Counted from the stretch's first letter, positions 26,754 through 36,603 are shown. The stretch: 64,000 nt of DNA from Mucilaginibacter dorajii (GCF_024808255.1 NZ_JANTYS010000005.1:330706-394705), one strand, 5' to 3'. A program made the numbers and translations. The notes: generated by a model not told the origin, from the sequence alone.

Positions 26754-29700
26754 TTATCTAAGGATAGTTACGCTGCCCGATACCGCTTTTCTTCCATTTT
26801 TAGGAGTAATGATATAATAATAAGTGCCAGGCGAAAGCATGCTACCTTTATATCTGCCATCCCATGGGGTACCATAACCTATGGATGTAAACAGCTTTTG
26901 GCCGTAACGGTTAAATATTTCAACTGTGTTATCGGGATACTGGTTTAGATATTTGATTTCCCAGGCGTCATTTTGGCCATCGCCATTGGGCGAGAACGCG
27001 TTAGGGATAACCAGGAACTTTAATACCTTAACTGCAACCGTGGCCGTAGCCTGGCAGCCCTCCTGCGATGTTACAGTAAGGTGGTATTCGGCATCTTCTG
27101 TTGGGGTTAATTTAGGTGCCAATACGTCATCATGATCAAGACCTGTTGATGGAGTCCATTTATAGTTGAGGTTATGCCCGCTGGCCGATGCATTTAAATT
27201 AACAGAAGCACCTTCCAAAACGGTTATAGCCCCATCTATAGTAACAGTGGGCGACGTGTAAACCGACACCTGCTGTTTTACCGTATCCGGGCAGTTGCCG
27301 TTACTCGAATAAATATAACTGATCTCGGTTGTACCCGTACCTGCCGCCGCCGGGCTAAACAAGCCATTGGCACTTATCCCATTCCCTGCATAAACACCTG
27401 TGCCGGTGATACCCTGGATATTAGAGGGCTTAAAGGTAAAAGGGGCATCTTCGGGGCAAAATGAGGGTGCAGGTGCAAATGTTATGACGTGGGCAGGCTT
27501 TACCACCAATGAAAAATCCTGCGTATTTTGGCAGGTACCACCCGAATACGCGATAAGATGCACGTTGTAAGTACGGTTTCCATCCGTAAATAACGGGTAG
27601 GTATAACGCAATTGCTGACCATAAACAGGGTGCTCATATACTTTTGTGGACTGGGCATCATTATTATCAAAAGTAACTTCAAGCTTGGTTACAATCCCAA
27701 AATCAACTACCGACCTGTTTTCGAAAAATATTTCACGGTTACTGCATAAGGCCGAAGGATCAGAAACTACGACCCTGGCTCCCGGCGCTTCGCCATTGAT
27801 GGTTATTTTTTGCGTTTTTGAATATGTACAGCCATATTTTGAAGTAACTTTTAAAGTAACCAGGTAGTCCTTTGCCTGGCTAAAATGGTGTTTGGGGTTT
27901 TGTTCTGCAGATGTGTTGCTGATGGAACCGGCATCAGGGTCACCAAAATTCCATTCATAGGTAAAGCCGGCCTCCGTATCATCGGCAATGGTGCTCTTAT
28001 TCACAAATTGAACAATATCTGCAACACAGGCATCAGGCCAAACAAAATCAACCACAGGCAAATCATTTATCGTTACTGCTTTTTCACTTACGGCACTGGT
28101 GCAGCCATTTGAGTTAATTACAGTTAACTTCGTTTTATATGAACCGGGCGCGCTGTATTGATGGATCACGGCGGTGTTATCATTTTTTTCAACTACAGTG
28201 CTGCCATCCCCAAAATCCCATAGCCACTTGGTGATAGTACCATCGGCACTGGTTGAATGGCTTATAAATGTGATATCCTGCATGGGGCAATTTGGCGCCG
28301 AAAGATCAAAATCGGCTATGGGAAGCTTATTAATGTAAACTGACATAGCATCTGACACATCGCCGCAGCCGTTTTCATTGGTAATGGTCAGTCGCACGGT
28401 ATAATTGCCGGGCTGTGTGTAAACGTGTTTGGGATTTTGTACAATATCTGTACTTCCATCGCCAAAATCCCATAACCATGTTTTAATTTCGCGGTCGCTT
28501 GTTTCAGACAAGTCCTTAAAAAAAGTGGTATCACCCAAACAGGCACCTGCAAAACCAAGTTTAGCCACCGGTATGGCCGATATATTATAATCAAGCGATA
28601 TAATCTCATCCGAACCACATTCATTAGCTATAGGGTTAAATACGGTGGCTATTACTGCATGATCGCCGGCGGCAGTGTACGTTTCACTTTGGGCAAACTC
28701 ATATAAATACAATGTTTTATCTCCCTTTACCGAAGTTGATTTCACCACGGGGTTGTTATCCTCAAAGGCGGCACCGTTTTCAAAATCCCATTTGATATGG
28801 GTTGTTTTAAATGGCAGTGTAAGCTGAATTTTATAAGTAACACCGGTACAACCGTTAAGTTGTTGCAATCCGGTTTCAGGATCTTTTAGCGCGATAAACT
28901 CATTTAGGTTTTTAAGACTGGCACCTGCCGCGTAACCATATGATTCGGCCTGGCCAAATCCATAAGCAATTGCATTGAACCCATCAGATGCTTTAATGCG
29001 GTGTACCCCGGCTTCTACATCAATTTGGGCATAGGAGTAATCTTCGTTGCCGATAACCTTTGTAAACTGTGTATACGGTTTGCCATCTAACTGAAAAGTA
29101 GGAACAGTGGCGGTTTTTATAACAACATTTATAAAATTATTAAGGATCCTGTAGTTACTGGTTGAATTTAAGGTAACATGATCAAGTGTTTGCTCAAGCG
29201 GGTTAAGGTAAATCATTTCGGGGTCGCCAATATCATACGATGAATCGTTACAATTCATGGTTTTAAACTGGGTAACCGCATATTGCACAACTTGTATGGG
29301 CTTATCGGCAGTTATAATATTTGTTGCCGATGAGCTAAACTCATTATACAGGCCGTTAACAAAACTACTGGCTGTAAGAATAACTCCATTCAATTTTACT
29401 ACTGTATTTGGATCACTCAGCACAATTCTGAATATATCATAATTACGACTTTTTAAAGGTGCGGTAATGTAATTTTTACCCCAGGTGGCGGTTGGATATA
29501 CCTGCTGAAAAAGATTATCGGAGGTGTTACTTGGCGAGTTGCAGCCAATCATGATCTTTGAACTCCCCGAAAACAGGGCAACTTTTTTACAGGAGCCGGC
29601 CTGCGTGCTGATGGTACGGACGCGTGTACCCGTTAAATCGGCATTGGCAAGGGCCTGGTAAACCTGGCCTTTATTTAAAACAACAGTAAAGGGTTTACCC

Positions 29701-30275
29701 GGGGGCTCGCCATTTAACAGGTAGGTAGTTGGGGTTATCTCAACAGTGGTGTTATCTTCGGTACCAATAACAGCGAAAGTTGAATAGGAAGGCTTTTTTT
29801 CGCTGGTTTGCGAATTGGATAATTGTGTATAGTTGATGGAAATATAATCCTTACCCATTACCGTAACTGGTAATAATAAGGTAGCGCCCGATACACTTTG
29901 CGCAAAAATGTGGGCATAAACGGCCACCGGCTTTTGTGATATAACATGAATACCTTTGTTTGATACCCCTTGTTGGTCAACAAAGGCACTTGCCGGGATG
30001 GCAACAGAAAGTATTTCGTGGGCAACTACATTATAATTTTGCGAAAAGGTACCATCGGCAACGGCAACGGTTACCGTTGTATTTACATCGGCGGTAATGT
30101 ACAAGTCCATCTGGCTGGCGCTTATTTTAGGATCAGTTGATTTTGGCGGGTCAATATGATCCATATAAACCGTCCAAAACTCTGTTCCCTGGTTTGAAAA
30201 GCCACCCTGCGCACGCGCATTGAACATAAAGCACAGTAAAATAATGACCGAAGTTATCGCCCGTAAAAATTTCAC
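26754..30275 (-). CDS. T9SS cargo: IgGFc-binding-like N-terminus, PKD domains, type-B sorting domain
   Basis: 1173 residues, signal peptide ending FNARAQ. The N-terminal part (GTEFWTVYMDHI; TVTVAVADG; LLLPVTVMGKDYIS) resembles the IgGFc-binding domain seen in many large Bacteroidota surface proteins. From about 570 to 830 there are PKD-type domains with the WLWDFGDGST motif repeated, then further Ig-like segments (about 840-1085). The C-terminus is the gliding-associated sorting domain (NAFSPNGDGQNDAW ... VTILR). First gene of the four-gene operon; 74 bases separate it from the next gene. Confidence 0.9.
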   Translation of the reverse strand: MKFLRAITSVIILLCFMFNARAQGGFSNQGTEFWTVYMDHIDPPKSTDPKISASQMDLYITADVNTTVTVAVADGTFSQNYNVVAHEILSVAIPASAFVDQQGVSNKGIHVISQKPVAVYAHIFAQSVSGATLLLPVTVMGKDYISINYTQLSNSQTSEKKPSYSTFAVIGTEDNTTVEITPTTYLLNGEPPGKPFTVVLNKGQVYQALANADLTGTRVRTISTQAGSCKKVALFSGSSKIMIGCNSPSNTSDNLFQQVYPTATWGKNYITAPLKSRNYDIFRIVLSDPNTVVKLNGVILTASSFVNGLYNEFSSSATNIITADKPIQVVQYAVTQFKTMNCNDSSYDIGDPEMIYLNPLEQTLDHVTLNSTSNYRILNNFINVVIKTATVPTFQLDGKPYTQFTKVIGNEDYSYAQIDVEAGVHRIKASDGFNAIAYGFGQAESYGYAAGASLKNLNEFIALKDPETGLQQLNGCTGVTYKIQLTLPFKTTHIKWDFENGAAFEDNNPVVKSTSVKGDKTLYLYEFAQSETYTAAGDHAVIATVFNPIANECGSDEIISLDYNISAIPVAKLGFAGACLGDTTFFKDLSETSDREIKTWLWDFGDGSTDIVQNPKHVYTQPGNYTVRLTITNENGCGDVSDAMSVYINKLPIADFDLSAPNCPMQDITFISHSTSADGTITKWLWDFGDGSTVVEKNDNTAVIHQYSAPGSYKTKLTVINSNGCTSAVSEKAVTINDLPVVDFVWPDACVADIVQFVNKSTIADDTEAGFTYEWNFGDPDAGSISNTSAEQNPKHHFSQAKDYLVTLKVTSKYGCTYSKTQKITINGEAPGARVVVSDPSALCSNREIFFENRSVVDFGIVTKLEVTFDNNDAQSTKVYEHPVYGQQLRYTYPLFTDGNRTYNVHLIAYSGGTCQNTQDFSLVVKPAHVITFAPAPSFCPEDAPFTFKPSNIQGITGTGVYAGNGISANGLFSPAAAGTGTTEISYIYSSNGNCPDTVKQQVSVYTSPTVTIDGAITVLEGASVNLNASASGHNLNYKWTPSTGLDHDDVLAPKLTPTEDAEYHLTVTSQEGCQATATVAVKVLKFLVIPNAFSPNGDGQNDAWEIKYLNQYPDNTVEIFNRYGQKLFTSIGYGTPWDGRYKGSMLSPGTYYYIITPKNGRKAVSGSVTILR

Positions 30276-30300
30276 CCAGCTATAATTGTTTAAATACAGA

Positions 30301-30404
30301 TTTGAGACGTGAGATATGAGATTTGAGATTCATTTCGAATTTTAGTTTACCTCTTGTTTAACCTAACCACAACTCACAACTCACAACTTACAACTCACAA
30401 CTCA
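30301..30404. repeat. Two heptamer arrays upstream of the T9SS operon
   Basis: 30301-30331 reads GAGACGT, GAGATAT, GAGATTT, GAGATTC. 30368-30404 is CACAACT repeated five times with one change (TTACAACT), and its right end overlaps the stop codon of the response-regulator gene. Both lie in the 126-base gap between that gene and the operon. Confidence 0.65.
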
Positions 30405-30851
30405 GCTCCCCGTTCTCGTTAGCGCTTCTAATTCAATATTGGCCAATTGCAGCTTATAAGTGAGCTCCTTGTTTACTTTTCGCAGCTCGTAAATTTCGAT
30501 GGCGTTTTGAATATATATTTTCAATTCATCATTTTGCCATGGCTTTACCAGGTATTTATACACTTGCCCGCGATTGATGGCATCCATAACTGCGTTAACA
30601 TCAGAAAAGCCTGTTAAAAGGATCCGGATAGTATCAGGATATGCAGCTAAAATTGATTCTAAAAATTCAATACCCGTAGTAACCGGCATGCGTTGATCCG
30701 TTATAATTACACCAATGTCATGCTCCTGCAATACCTGCCGGCCCTCGGCGGCCGATTGGGCTGTATAAATATTAAAGCTTCGCCTAAAAGCCGCCTTAAA
30801 ACTATTTAAATTATTTATCTCATCATCAACATATAATACTCCAACAGGCAT
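30402..30851 (-). CDS. Response regulator receiver protein with coiled-coil tail
   Basis: 149 residues. CheY-like receiver: acidic pair in LYVDDE (residues 9-10), phospho-acceptor Asp52 in IITDQRMP, Thr in ILLTGFSD, and Lys in YLVKPW. The last 35 residues (EIYELRKVNKELTYKLQLANIELEAL) form a coiled coil rather than an output domain. This type often passes phosphate or works by protein interaction. It is divergent from the histidine kinase and upstream of the T9SS operon on the same strand. Confidence 0.88.
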   Translation of the reverse strand: MPVGVLYVDDEINNLNSFKAAFRRSFNIYTAQSAAEGRQVLQEHDIGVIITDQRMPVTTGIEFLESILAAYPDTIRILLTGFSDVNAVMDAINRGQVYKYLVKPWQNDELKIYIQNAIEIYELRKVNKELTYKLQLANIELEALTRTGS

Positions 30852-30887
30852 AATAAAACATTTAGTAAGATGGCTATCTATAATTAG

Positions 30888-30920
30888 TTTGAAGTAAATT
30901 TATTGAAAGTTTTATTTTTA
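30888..30920 (+). promoter_or_regulatory. Probable promoter of the histidine kinase gene
   Basis: TTTG at 30888-30891, 21 bases, then TATTTTTA at 30913-30920 (seven of eight consensus positions of TAnnTTTG). It lies 50 bases before the kinase start codon. Confidence 0.45.
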
Positions 30921-30969
30921 GCACATTTTTTTATAATTATTGTAAGATGCAAAATGGCGTAGCGTAAAT

Positions 30970-33111
30970 ATGAAGATATTATTGATGGCAACGTATTTAC
31001 TATTCCTAAATGTAATGGCTTTTGCTTACAAAGCCGATACTCTTGTTATAGGTAACAATCAATCGACCCGTTTAACCAATACCTATTTTTATGAGTTAGA
31101 TGACCCTAAAGAATTATTAACCATAAATGAGGTTGTTAAAAGCAACAGCTTCCACGCTTGCAAAAACCCTTTGCCCTTTTTGGGATTTACAAAACCGGCC
31201 ACATGGCTCAGGTTTAACCTCAGGAATAATGCCAATGAGCCTTATCTTTTTATTAGTACCGGCCCAAGTATTATTGATACGTTTGATCTTTACTATGTTG
31301 ATAAGCAGGATTTAAAAATACATCATTTATCAATTAATGCCCAGCATGACAAACTTGGATTTCAAAACTTTACCTACATTAAATGTCCGATTGAGCAAGG
31401 TGTATCAAAAACTATTTACTTACATATAAAAAGCAAATCACCTACTATAATTCCGATATCAATTTATGACGAATCGGCCTTCTTTAAAACCAGGAGCACA
31501 GTAAATATCATATCTGGCGCTTTTACAGGAATACTGGTAATTAGTATATTATACAACCTGTTTTTATTTTTTATAATTCGTGATCGCAGTTATCTTTATT
31601 ATGCGTTTTACATTATATGCCTGGGGCTTACCCAAGCATTGTTACGGGGATATGGTAATTCGCTTATTAACAATAGGGTGCTGCTGAATGATTATGTTAT
31701 ACCTATAACGAGGGTGTGTTTTGGTTCAACAATCTTAATATTCGCCAATGAATTTTTACAACTAAAAACCAATTTAAAAAAATGGTACAAGTACTATATG
31801 CTCCTGTATACAGTATATTTTGTAGTGCTGGTATTTATATTTATTGGCTACACGGCGTTTGCGTATACTTTAATTACCATAAATCTTACAACTATTGTAT
31901 TGGCTTTGCTGGTTATTGGCCTATACCTTTACAAAAACGGCTTTAAGCCCGCAAAACTATTTATGCTGGCCTGGGGACTTTTTTTAATAGCGACGTTGTT
32001 ATCTGTATCCCGCAATAATAACCTTATCCCTTACAATTGGCTTACAGTTAATGTAACACCTCTTAGTTTGGTTATCGGCATTGTGTTATTTTCGGCGGCG
32101 TTGGCCGATAAAATTAACTTTTATCGTAATGAAACCATCGGCTTGCAAAACTTTGCTATTTCGGTGGCGCGGGAAAATGAACGTCTTACCACCGAGCAAA
32201 ATATCCTGCTCGAAAACAAGGTTAAAGAACGTACCATCGAACTTATTAATGCCAATAAAGATCTTTCGCGCATTATTGATAACCTGAAAAGCACGCAGCA
32301 CCAATTGGTTGACACCGAAAAAATGGCATCCCTGGGCAGATTAACGGCCGGCGTAGCTCATGAAATTAATAACCCCATCAACTTTGTAAGTTCCAATATT
32401 ATGCCTCTGAGACTTGATTTTGATGAGCTTTTTACACTGGTAGATAAATACGAAAGTGTAGTAAACCAACCCAACGATGCGCGACTTGTACAGGAAGCAA
32501 GTGATTATCGTCAAAATGTTGACCCCGTTTTTATTAAGGCCGAGATAAATACCCTGCTTAACGGCATTGAAGAAGGTGCCAGGCGCACTACCGAAATTGT
32601 AAAAAGCCTTTTCACCTTTAGCAGTACCGACGAACTGGTACTAAAAAAGCTGGATATAAACAAGGCTATATTAGCCAACCTGCTCATATTAAGGAGCACT
32701 ATTCCCTGGTACATACAGATAAAAACAATGCTAAATGACATCGAACCATTAAATTGCTATGCAGGCAAAATAAACCAAATGTTTATAAACCTGATAGCCA
32801 ACGCCATACATGCCATAAAAGCGAAAGAAAAACAAGAAGATGAAACTATAACCATTATCACCCAGGACCTAAAAGGCTACATTTCCATTGAAATTACCGA
32901 CACAGGAACGGGTATGGCCGACGAGGTGAAAGAACGCATCTTTGAACCCTTTTTTACTACAAAAAATGTTGGCGAAGGCACTGGCCTGGGCTTAAGTATT
33001 GTATTTGGTATCATTGAAAAACATCACGGCAGCATTAACGTGATATCATCGCCCGGCAGTGGCACAACATTCATTATTCTATTACCTAAAGCTAAACCAC
33101 AAACCAACTAA
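30970..33111 (+). CDS. 7TMR-DISM sensor histidine kinase
   Basis: 713 residues. Signal peptide (to about 19), periplasmic 7TMR-DISMED2-like beta domain (about 40-165, with PATWLRFNLRNN and TIYLHIKSKSP), seven membrane helices (about 175-385), coiled coil (390-450), then HisKA with the phospho-accepting His464 in AGVAHEINNPINFVSSNI. The HATPase has an N-box NLIANAIHAI, DTGTGM and GEGTGLGLSI. The extracellular domain probably binds a carbohydrate or other small ligand. Likely paired with the divergent response regulator. Its stop codon overlaps the end of the convergent Nudix gene by 4 bases. Confidence 0.93.
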   Translation: MKILLMATYLLFLNVMAFAYKADTLVIGNNQSTRLTNTYFYELDDPKELLTINEVVKSNSFHACKNPLPFLGFTKPATWLRFNLRNNANEPYLFISTGPSIIDTFDLYYVDKQDLKIHHLSINAQHDKLGFQNFTYIKCPIEQGVSKTIYLHIKSKSPTIIPISIYDESAFFKTRSTVNIISGAFTGILVISILYNLFLFFIIRDRSYLYYAFYIICLGLTQALLRGYGNSLINNRVLLNDYVIPITRVCFGSTILIFANEFLQLKTNLKKWYKYYMLLYTVYFVVLVFIFIGYTAFAYTLITINLTTIVLALLVIGLYLYKNGFKPAKLFMLAWGLFLIATLLSVSRNNNLIPYNWLTVNVTPLSLVIGIVLFSAALADKINFYRNETIGLQNFAISVARENERLTTEQNILLENKVKERTIELINANKDLSRIIDNLKSTQHQLVDTEKMASLGRLTAGVAHEINNPINFVSSNIMPLRLDFDELFTLVDKYESVVNQPNDARLVQEASDYRQNVDPVFIKAEINTLLNGIEEGARRTTEIVKSLFTFSSTDELVLKKLDINKAILANLLILRSTIPWYIQIKTMLNDIEPLNCYAGKINQMFINLIANAIHAIKAKEKQEDETITIITQDLKGYISIEITDTGTGMADEVKERIFEPFFTTKNVGEGTGLGLSIVFGIIEKHHGSINVISSPGSGTTFIILLPKAKPQTN

Positions 33112-33812
33112 AAATACTTTTCAGGGTTGGGTACCAGGTTCAGAAACGATTCAAAATTCTCGGCATAGTGCGATTGATCAAGTTTGTAGTAAAAGGCTCC
33201 TTTTTTAGAGGATAGCTTATCTTTTTCTGGTTGTTTAACCAATAAACCCGTTGATAATAGTTTGCGGCTAAAGTTCCTGTCATCAAACTTGGTTTGATAA
33301 ACGCCCTCATACAAGGCCTGCAATTGCGGGATGGTAAATTTCTCGGGCAATAGCTGAAACAATAGCGGATGCAGCGCGGCTTTATAACGTAACTGACGCA
33401 GGGCCAGGCGAACCATTTCGGCATGATCAAAGATCAGGTCTGGCATTTCATCAAGCAAAAACCATTCGGGATGATATTCTTCACTTAATTGTTTTTCGTA
33501 TTGATGGATATCTATAAGTGCGAAGTAAGCGATAGATAAAGCCCGTTCAACCGGGTCGCGACCTGGTGCGCCAAATACCCTGAACTGCTCCATGTATACA
33601 TTTTTTAGCCCGGTACGCAATTCCAACACACGGTTGGCCGCATCATCCGGTGATTCCGAAGGTTGTATAAAGCCCCCCATCAGGCTCCACTTATGTTTCT
33701 CTGGTTCAAGCCCGCGCTGTACCAGCAGCAGTTTAATATTCCAGCCGTCAAATCCAAAAATGATACAATCGGTGGCCACTAAGATGCGTTTCTGGCCGCT
33801 ATACTTCTGCAT
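33108..33812 (-). CDS. Nudix-domain transcriptional regulator (NrtR/AraR-like)
   Basis: 234 residues: an N-terminal Nudix fold (about 8-140) and a C-terminal winged-helix-like domain (FTIPQLQALYEGVY ... RNFSRKLLSTGLL). The Nudix box is damaged: GGFIQPSESPDDAANRVLEL has RVLELR where hydrolases have REUxEE, so catalysis is unlikely. Relatives are repressors of sugar or NAD genes that use the Nudix fold as a ligand sensor. The neighbouring GH78 rhamnosidase, on the same strand and upstream, is a possible target; a 6-2-6 inverted repeat sits just before this gene. Confidence 0.82.
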   Translation of the reverse strand: MQKYSGQKRILVATDCIIFGFDGWNIKLLLVQRGLEPEKHKWSLMGGFIQPSESPDDAANRVLELRTGLKNVYMEQFRVFGAPGRDPVERALSIAYFALIDIHQYEKQLSEEYHPEWFLLDEMPDLIFDHAEMVRLALRQLRYKAALHPLLFQLLPEKFTIPQLQALYEGVYQTKFDDRNFSRKLLSTGLLVKQPEKDKLSSKKGAFYYKLDQSHYAENFESFLNLVPNPEKYF

Positions 33813-33830
33813 AATTTAGTTTAGAGTTTA

Positions 33831-33844
33831 TTTACAAGTGTAAA
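33831..33844. promoter_or_regulatory. Inverted repeat upstream of the Nudix regulator
   Basis: TTTACA-AG-TGTAAA, a perfect 6-2-6 dyad, lies 19 bases before the start codon of the Nudix regulator and is a candidate autoregulatory operator. The rest of the gap to 34024 contains no gene that I can support. Confidence 0.4.
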
Positions 33845-34024
33845 AATAATTATGCAATTATTTAGTGTGCAACTGACAACTATTTTGGGGAAGAGGATAA
33901 ATGGCGAGATGCCAAAGCCCCGAAAACTTACAAAGTTTTGAAACGGAGTGGCCTTCAACAATTCATTTGAAAAAACAATTAACTTAAGTTAAACCTTGTA
34001 ATTGTGGCATCTACATCCGCCATC

Positions 34025-36385
34025 TTAAATAACAAATGAGTTCCCCCCTCCTTTAAGGTTATATGTTTTAGATTTCCAAACTAATATCCCCGATGTTTTT
34101 TGCGGCAAGCTGATATTTATTTTCCATTTACCATTTTCCAATGCGTAAGCTACCGAAACGTTGCCATTGGGATGAGGGATTGAGCCGCTGATCTGGGTTA
34201 ATTTTCCTAAATGAGGTTCTATTTTTACTTTGGAGAATCCCGGTGCATAGCTATCAATTCCCAATACCGTTCTAAAAAACTCAATATTTGGACTGGCGCC
34301 CCAGGCGTGACAATCTGAGCGGGAGGTGTTAACGTCAGAATATTCGGCCCAGGTGGTCAATCCCATTGCCATGTTTTCCCTATAAATACCCAGCCAGTTT
34401 ATGTAATCATTACCTAAGCCTGCTTTTACCAGTGCCTGGTTCAAATAATATTTAAAATAAACAGAACATTGAGTTAAGCTTTTATCGTTAAGCAGCCCTT
34501 TGGCAACGGCAGGTCTATCGGCATTACTAACTGTACCCGTAAGTATCGCCAATGAGTTTACGTGCTGCGAGTAGCCGTTTTTTTCGCGGGTATCGGCATA
34601 TAGTTTTTTTGCCGGGTCCCAATATTTACGGTTTATGGTAGCTTTTAACTGCGCGGCTTTCTGGCTGTATATAAGGGCATAATCATGCAAACCAATCTTG
34701 GCTTCCATTTCTGCAGCCCACTGGTATGCCCACAGCAACTGCAGGTCATAAATTGCCGCGCTTCCATCTTTTCCTTTAACCTCGCCCCACATATTGCCGG
34801 CCCAGTCAACAAATGCCCAGTACGGGGTATCTTTCAAAGAGCCATCGGCTTGTTGGTATTTGCTAAAAAAATTCAATACGCCACGCTCGCCCAATAGCTT
34901 GTTTCTAATAAAAGCATCGTCGCCGCGATACATCCAGTAATCATGCAGCATGCCAATGTACCATAACGAAAACGGCGAAATAACCTGCGTGCCATTTGAT
35001 GGGTAACAACTGGCGGTTATACCTTCTGGTAAACGGGAATGATCTATCTGGGTGAGTGCATTACGCGCCAGCCGGTCGTCACTGGTGTTGTAGTAGGATA
35101 TTACAGCCTGTATACGGGTATCGCCAATGTATTGCAGCTGTTCGTAATACGGGCAATCTGTATAAGTTTCCCACGCATTTAGCCGTGCTGTACGCCAGCC
35201 TATATCCAGCATTTGTGTTATCTCCGCATCGTTTGTATTCATTACTGATGTGCGTTTAAAAGGATAGCCGGTAAAAGTGCCGTATAGATCATCTATCACC
35301 AAAGGCTCATCTTTTGTTTTTACAAACACCCTGATGTAGCGATAGGTGCGAAAGTTTAATGTGGTGAAAGATTGTGCTTTGCTGCCATCTGCCACCAGGC
35401 TATCTATTCGTGCTACAAATTCTTTTCCGTCAACATCATTGCGGTTACCTTTATTTACGCCTTTAGTACCTTTTTCATACAGCGATTCCGCATAACCAAG
35501 TGAAATGCCTGCATCCTTTCCCCCACTAAAATTTAACGTAACAAAGGCATTTGTTTCAAACGTTTGATCAAGTAATAAAGAGACCGAAGTATTTGCGGGG
35601 ATAATTAACGGGGTTTTAGTGGCCGGAAACTCCGCCGGCGCATTTATGCCAATAGCACCGCGCAGTTTAAGGAGGCGTTGGTAAGTCATTTCCCTTGCCG
35701 GCAAGGTTGATGGTACCAATGCCCAGTCAATACCCCAGGCTGTCCCTTTGAGTTTTCCATCGGATATTTTATTTGCTCCGGGCCAGGCGCTATCATCAAA
35801 ACCAGTGGCTTTCCAATCGCCCTTAACACTTTTGCTCATATCCACCATTTCGCCTTTACTGGCGGCAAAAAAATACCCCGGAATAGGCTGGTGCCCCACA
35901 TCGCGGATCGCTTTCCAGCTCTCATTAGTGTTTAATATATCCTCTGTTGATGAATTGCCCTGCAAAATAAAACCCGTACGTACGCTGATCTGCGCTGCAG
36001 GGCTATATTGAGCCTCATTCCACACCAGCGCGGCTACAGAGTTTTTACCGGCAGTAAGGTAAGGTGCCAGGTCGACAGTTTCATAATTCCAAAAATAAGT
36101 ATCGCCACGTGCCGGACCCAAAGATACCAAGGCACCGTTAACGTAAAGTTTATACCTGTTATCTGCCGATAGGTAAACAATAAATTTAGCGGGCTTAACA
36201 GCTAAATCAATATTTTTCCTGAAGTAATAAACGCCATAAATTTTCCCGTTATCACCCTGCGCAGATATCCATTGCGCGTTCCATGGTCGTTGTAAAGGTG
36301 GAATACTTGCGGATTGAGCATGCACAGATCCAGCCGTTGCTAATCCTAAAGCAACTACAAATATTATGGTAAAGAAGTGTCTCAT
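34025..36385 (-). CDS. Alpha-L-rhamnosidase-like glycoside hydrolase (GH78)
   Basis: 786 residues from ATG 36385, which opens a signal peptide (RHFFTIIFVVALGLATAGSV, cleavage after HAQ). The longer frame to 36442 adds 19 residues and is not favoured. N-terminal beta-sandwich domains (ADNRYKLYVNGALVSLGPARG is typical) lead to an (alpha/alpha)6 barrel, with TDCPYYEQLQYIGDTRIQ at the place of the GH78 general-acid loop and SRSDCHAWGASPNIEFFRTVLG near the end. Acts on plant or bacterial rhamnosides in the periplasm. No SusC/SusD pair is adjacent. Confidence 0.85.
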   Translation of the reverse strand: MRHFFTIIFVVALGLATAGSVHAQSASIPPLQRPWNAQWISAQGDNGKIYGVYYFRKNIDLAVKPAKFIVYLSADNRYKLYVNGALVSLGPARGDTYFWNYETVDLAPYLTAGKNSVAALVWNEAQYSPAAQISVRTGFILQGNSSTEDILNTNESWKAIRDVGHQPIPGYFFAASKGEMVDMSKSVKGDWKATGFDDSAWPGANKISDGKLKGTAWGIDWALVPSTLPAREMTYQRLLKLRGAIGINAPAEFPATKTPLIIPANTSVSLLLDQTFETNAFVTLNFSGGKDAGISLGYAESLYEKGTKGVNKGNRNDVDGKEFVARIDSLVADGSKAQSFTTLNFRTYRYIRVFVKTKDEPLVIDDLYGTFTGYPFKRTSVMNTNDAEITQMLDIGWRTARLNAWETYTDCPYYEQLQYIGDTRIQAVISYYNTSDDRLARNALTQIDHSRLPEGITASCYPSNGTQVISPFSLWYIGMLHDYWMYRGDDAFIRNKLLGERGVLNFFSKYQQADGSLKDTPYWAFVDWAGNMWGEVKGKDGSAAIYDLQLLWAYQWAAEMEAKIGLHDYALIYSQKAAQLKATINRKYWDPAKKLYADTREKNGYSQHVNSLAILTGTVSNADRPAVAKGLLNDKSLTQCSVYFKYYLNQALVKAGLGNDYINWLGIYRENMAMGLTTWAEYSDVNTSRSDCHAWGASPNIEFFRTVLGIDSYAPGFSKVKIEPHLGKLTQISGSIPHPNGNVSVAYALENGKWKINISLPQKTSGILVWKSKTYNLKGGGNSFVI

Positions 36386-36464
36386 CGATGGTTTAAATTG
36401 GTTAAGCAATAATAGAAATAAATTTATAAATCGATTTAGCAAATGAAGAAAAAATTTGTTAACA

Positions 36465-36535
36465 TACCTTTTAAGGTAAAAATTATTATCCGGGAAACTT
36501 ATTTATCACGATTCAACTACAGATGTGTACATCTG
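36465..36535. promoter_or_regulatory. Two inverted repeats upstream of the rhamnosidase gene
   Basis: TACCTT-TT-AAGGTA at 36465-36478 and CAGATGT-GT-ACATCTG at 36520-36535 lie 80-150 bases before the start. Both have the shape of regulator binding sites. The remainder of the 36386-36693 gap contains the short repeat at 36569 and otherwise A/T-rich DNA. Confidence 0.35.
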
Positions 36536-36568
36536 CAAACTGCCAGCTACATCAATACAAAAGCACAT

Positions 36569-36603
36569 ATATCGAACACTTTTATTGAGGATGTAAAAAA
36601 AAT
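36569..36603 (+). repeat. 35-base direct repeat, left copy
   Basis: Identical at 32 of 35 positions to 38237-38271 (core ACACTTTTATTGAGGATGTA). Both copies translate in one frame to TFIEDVKK. They bracket the outer-membrane protein and MarR genes. Confidence 0.7.

Noticed and set aside
30368..30404. CRISPR array
   Set aside because: The repeat unit is 7 bases with no spacers and no cas genes nearby; it is a short tandem repeat.
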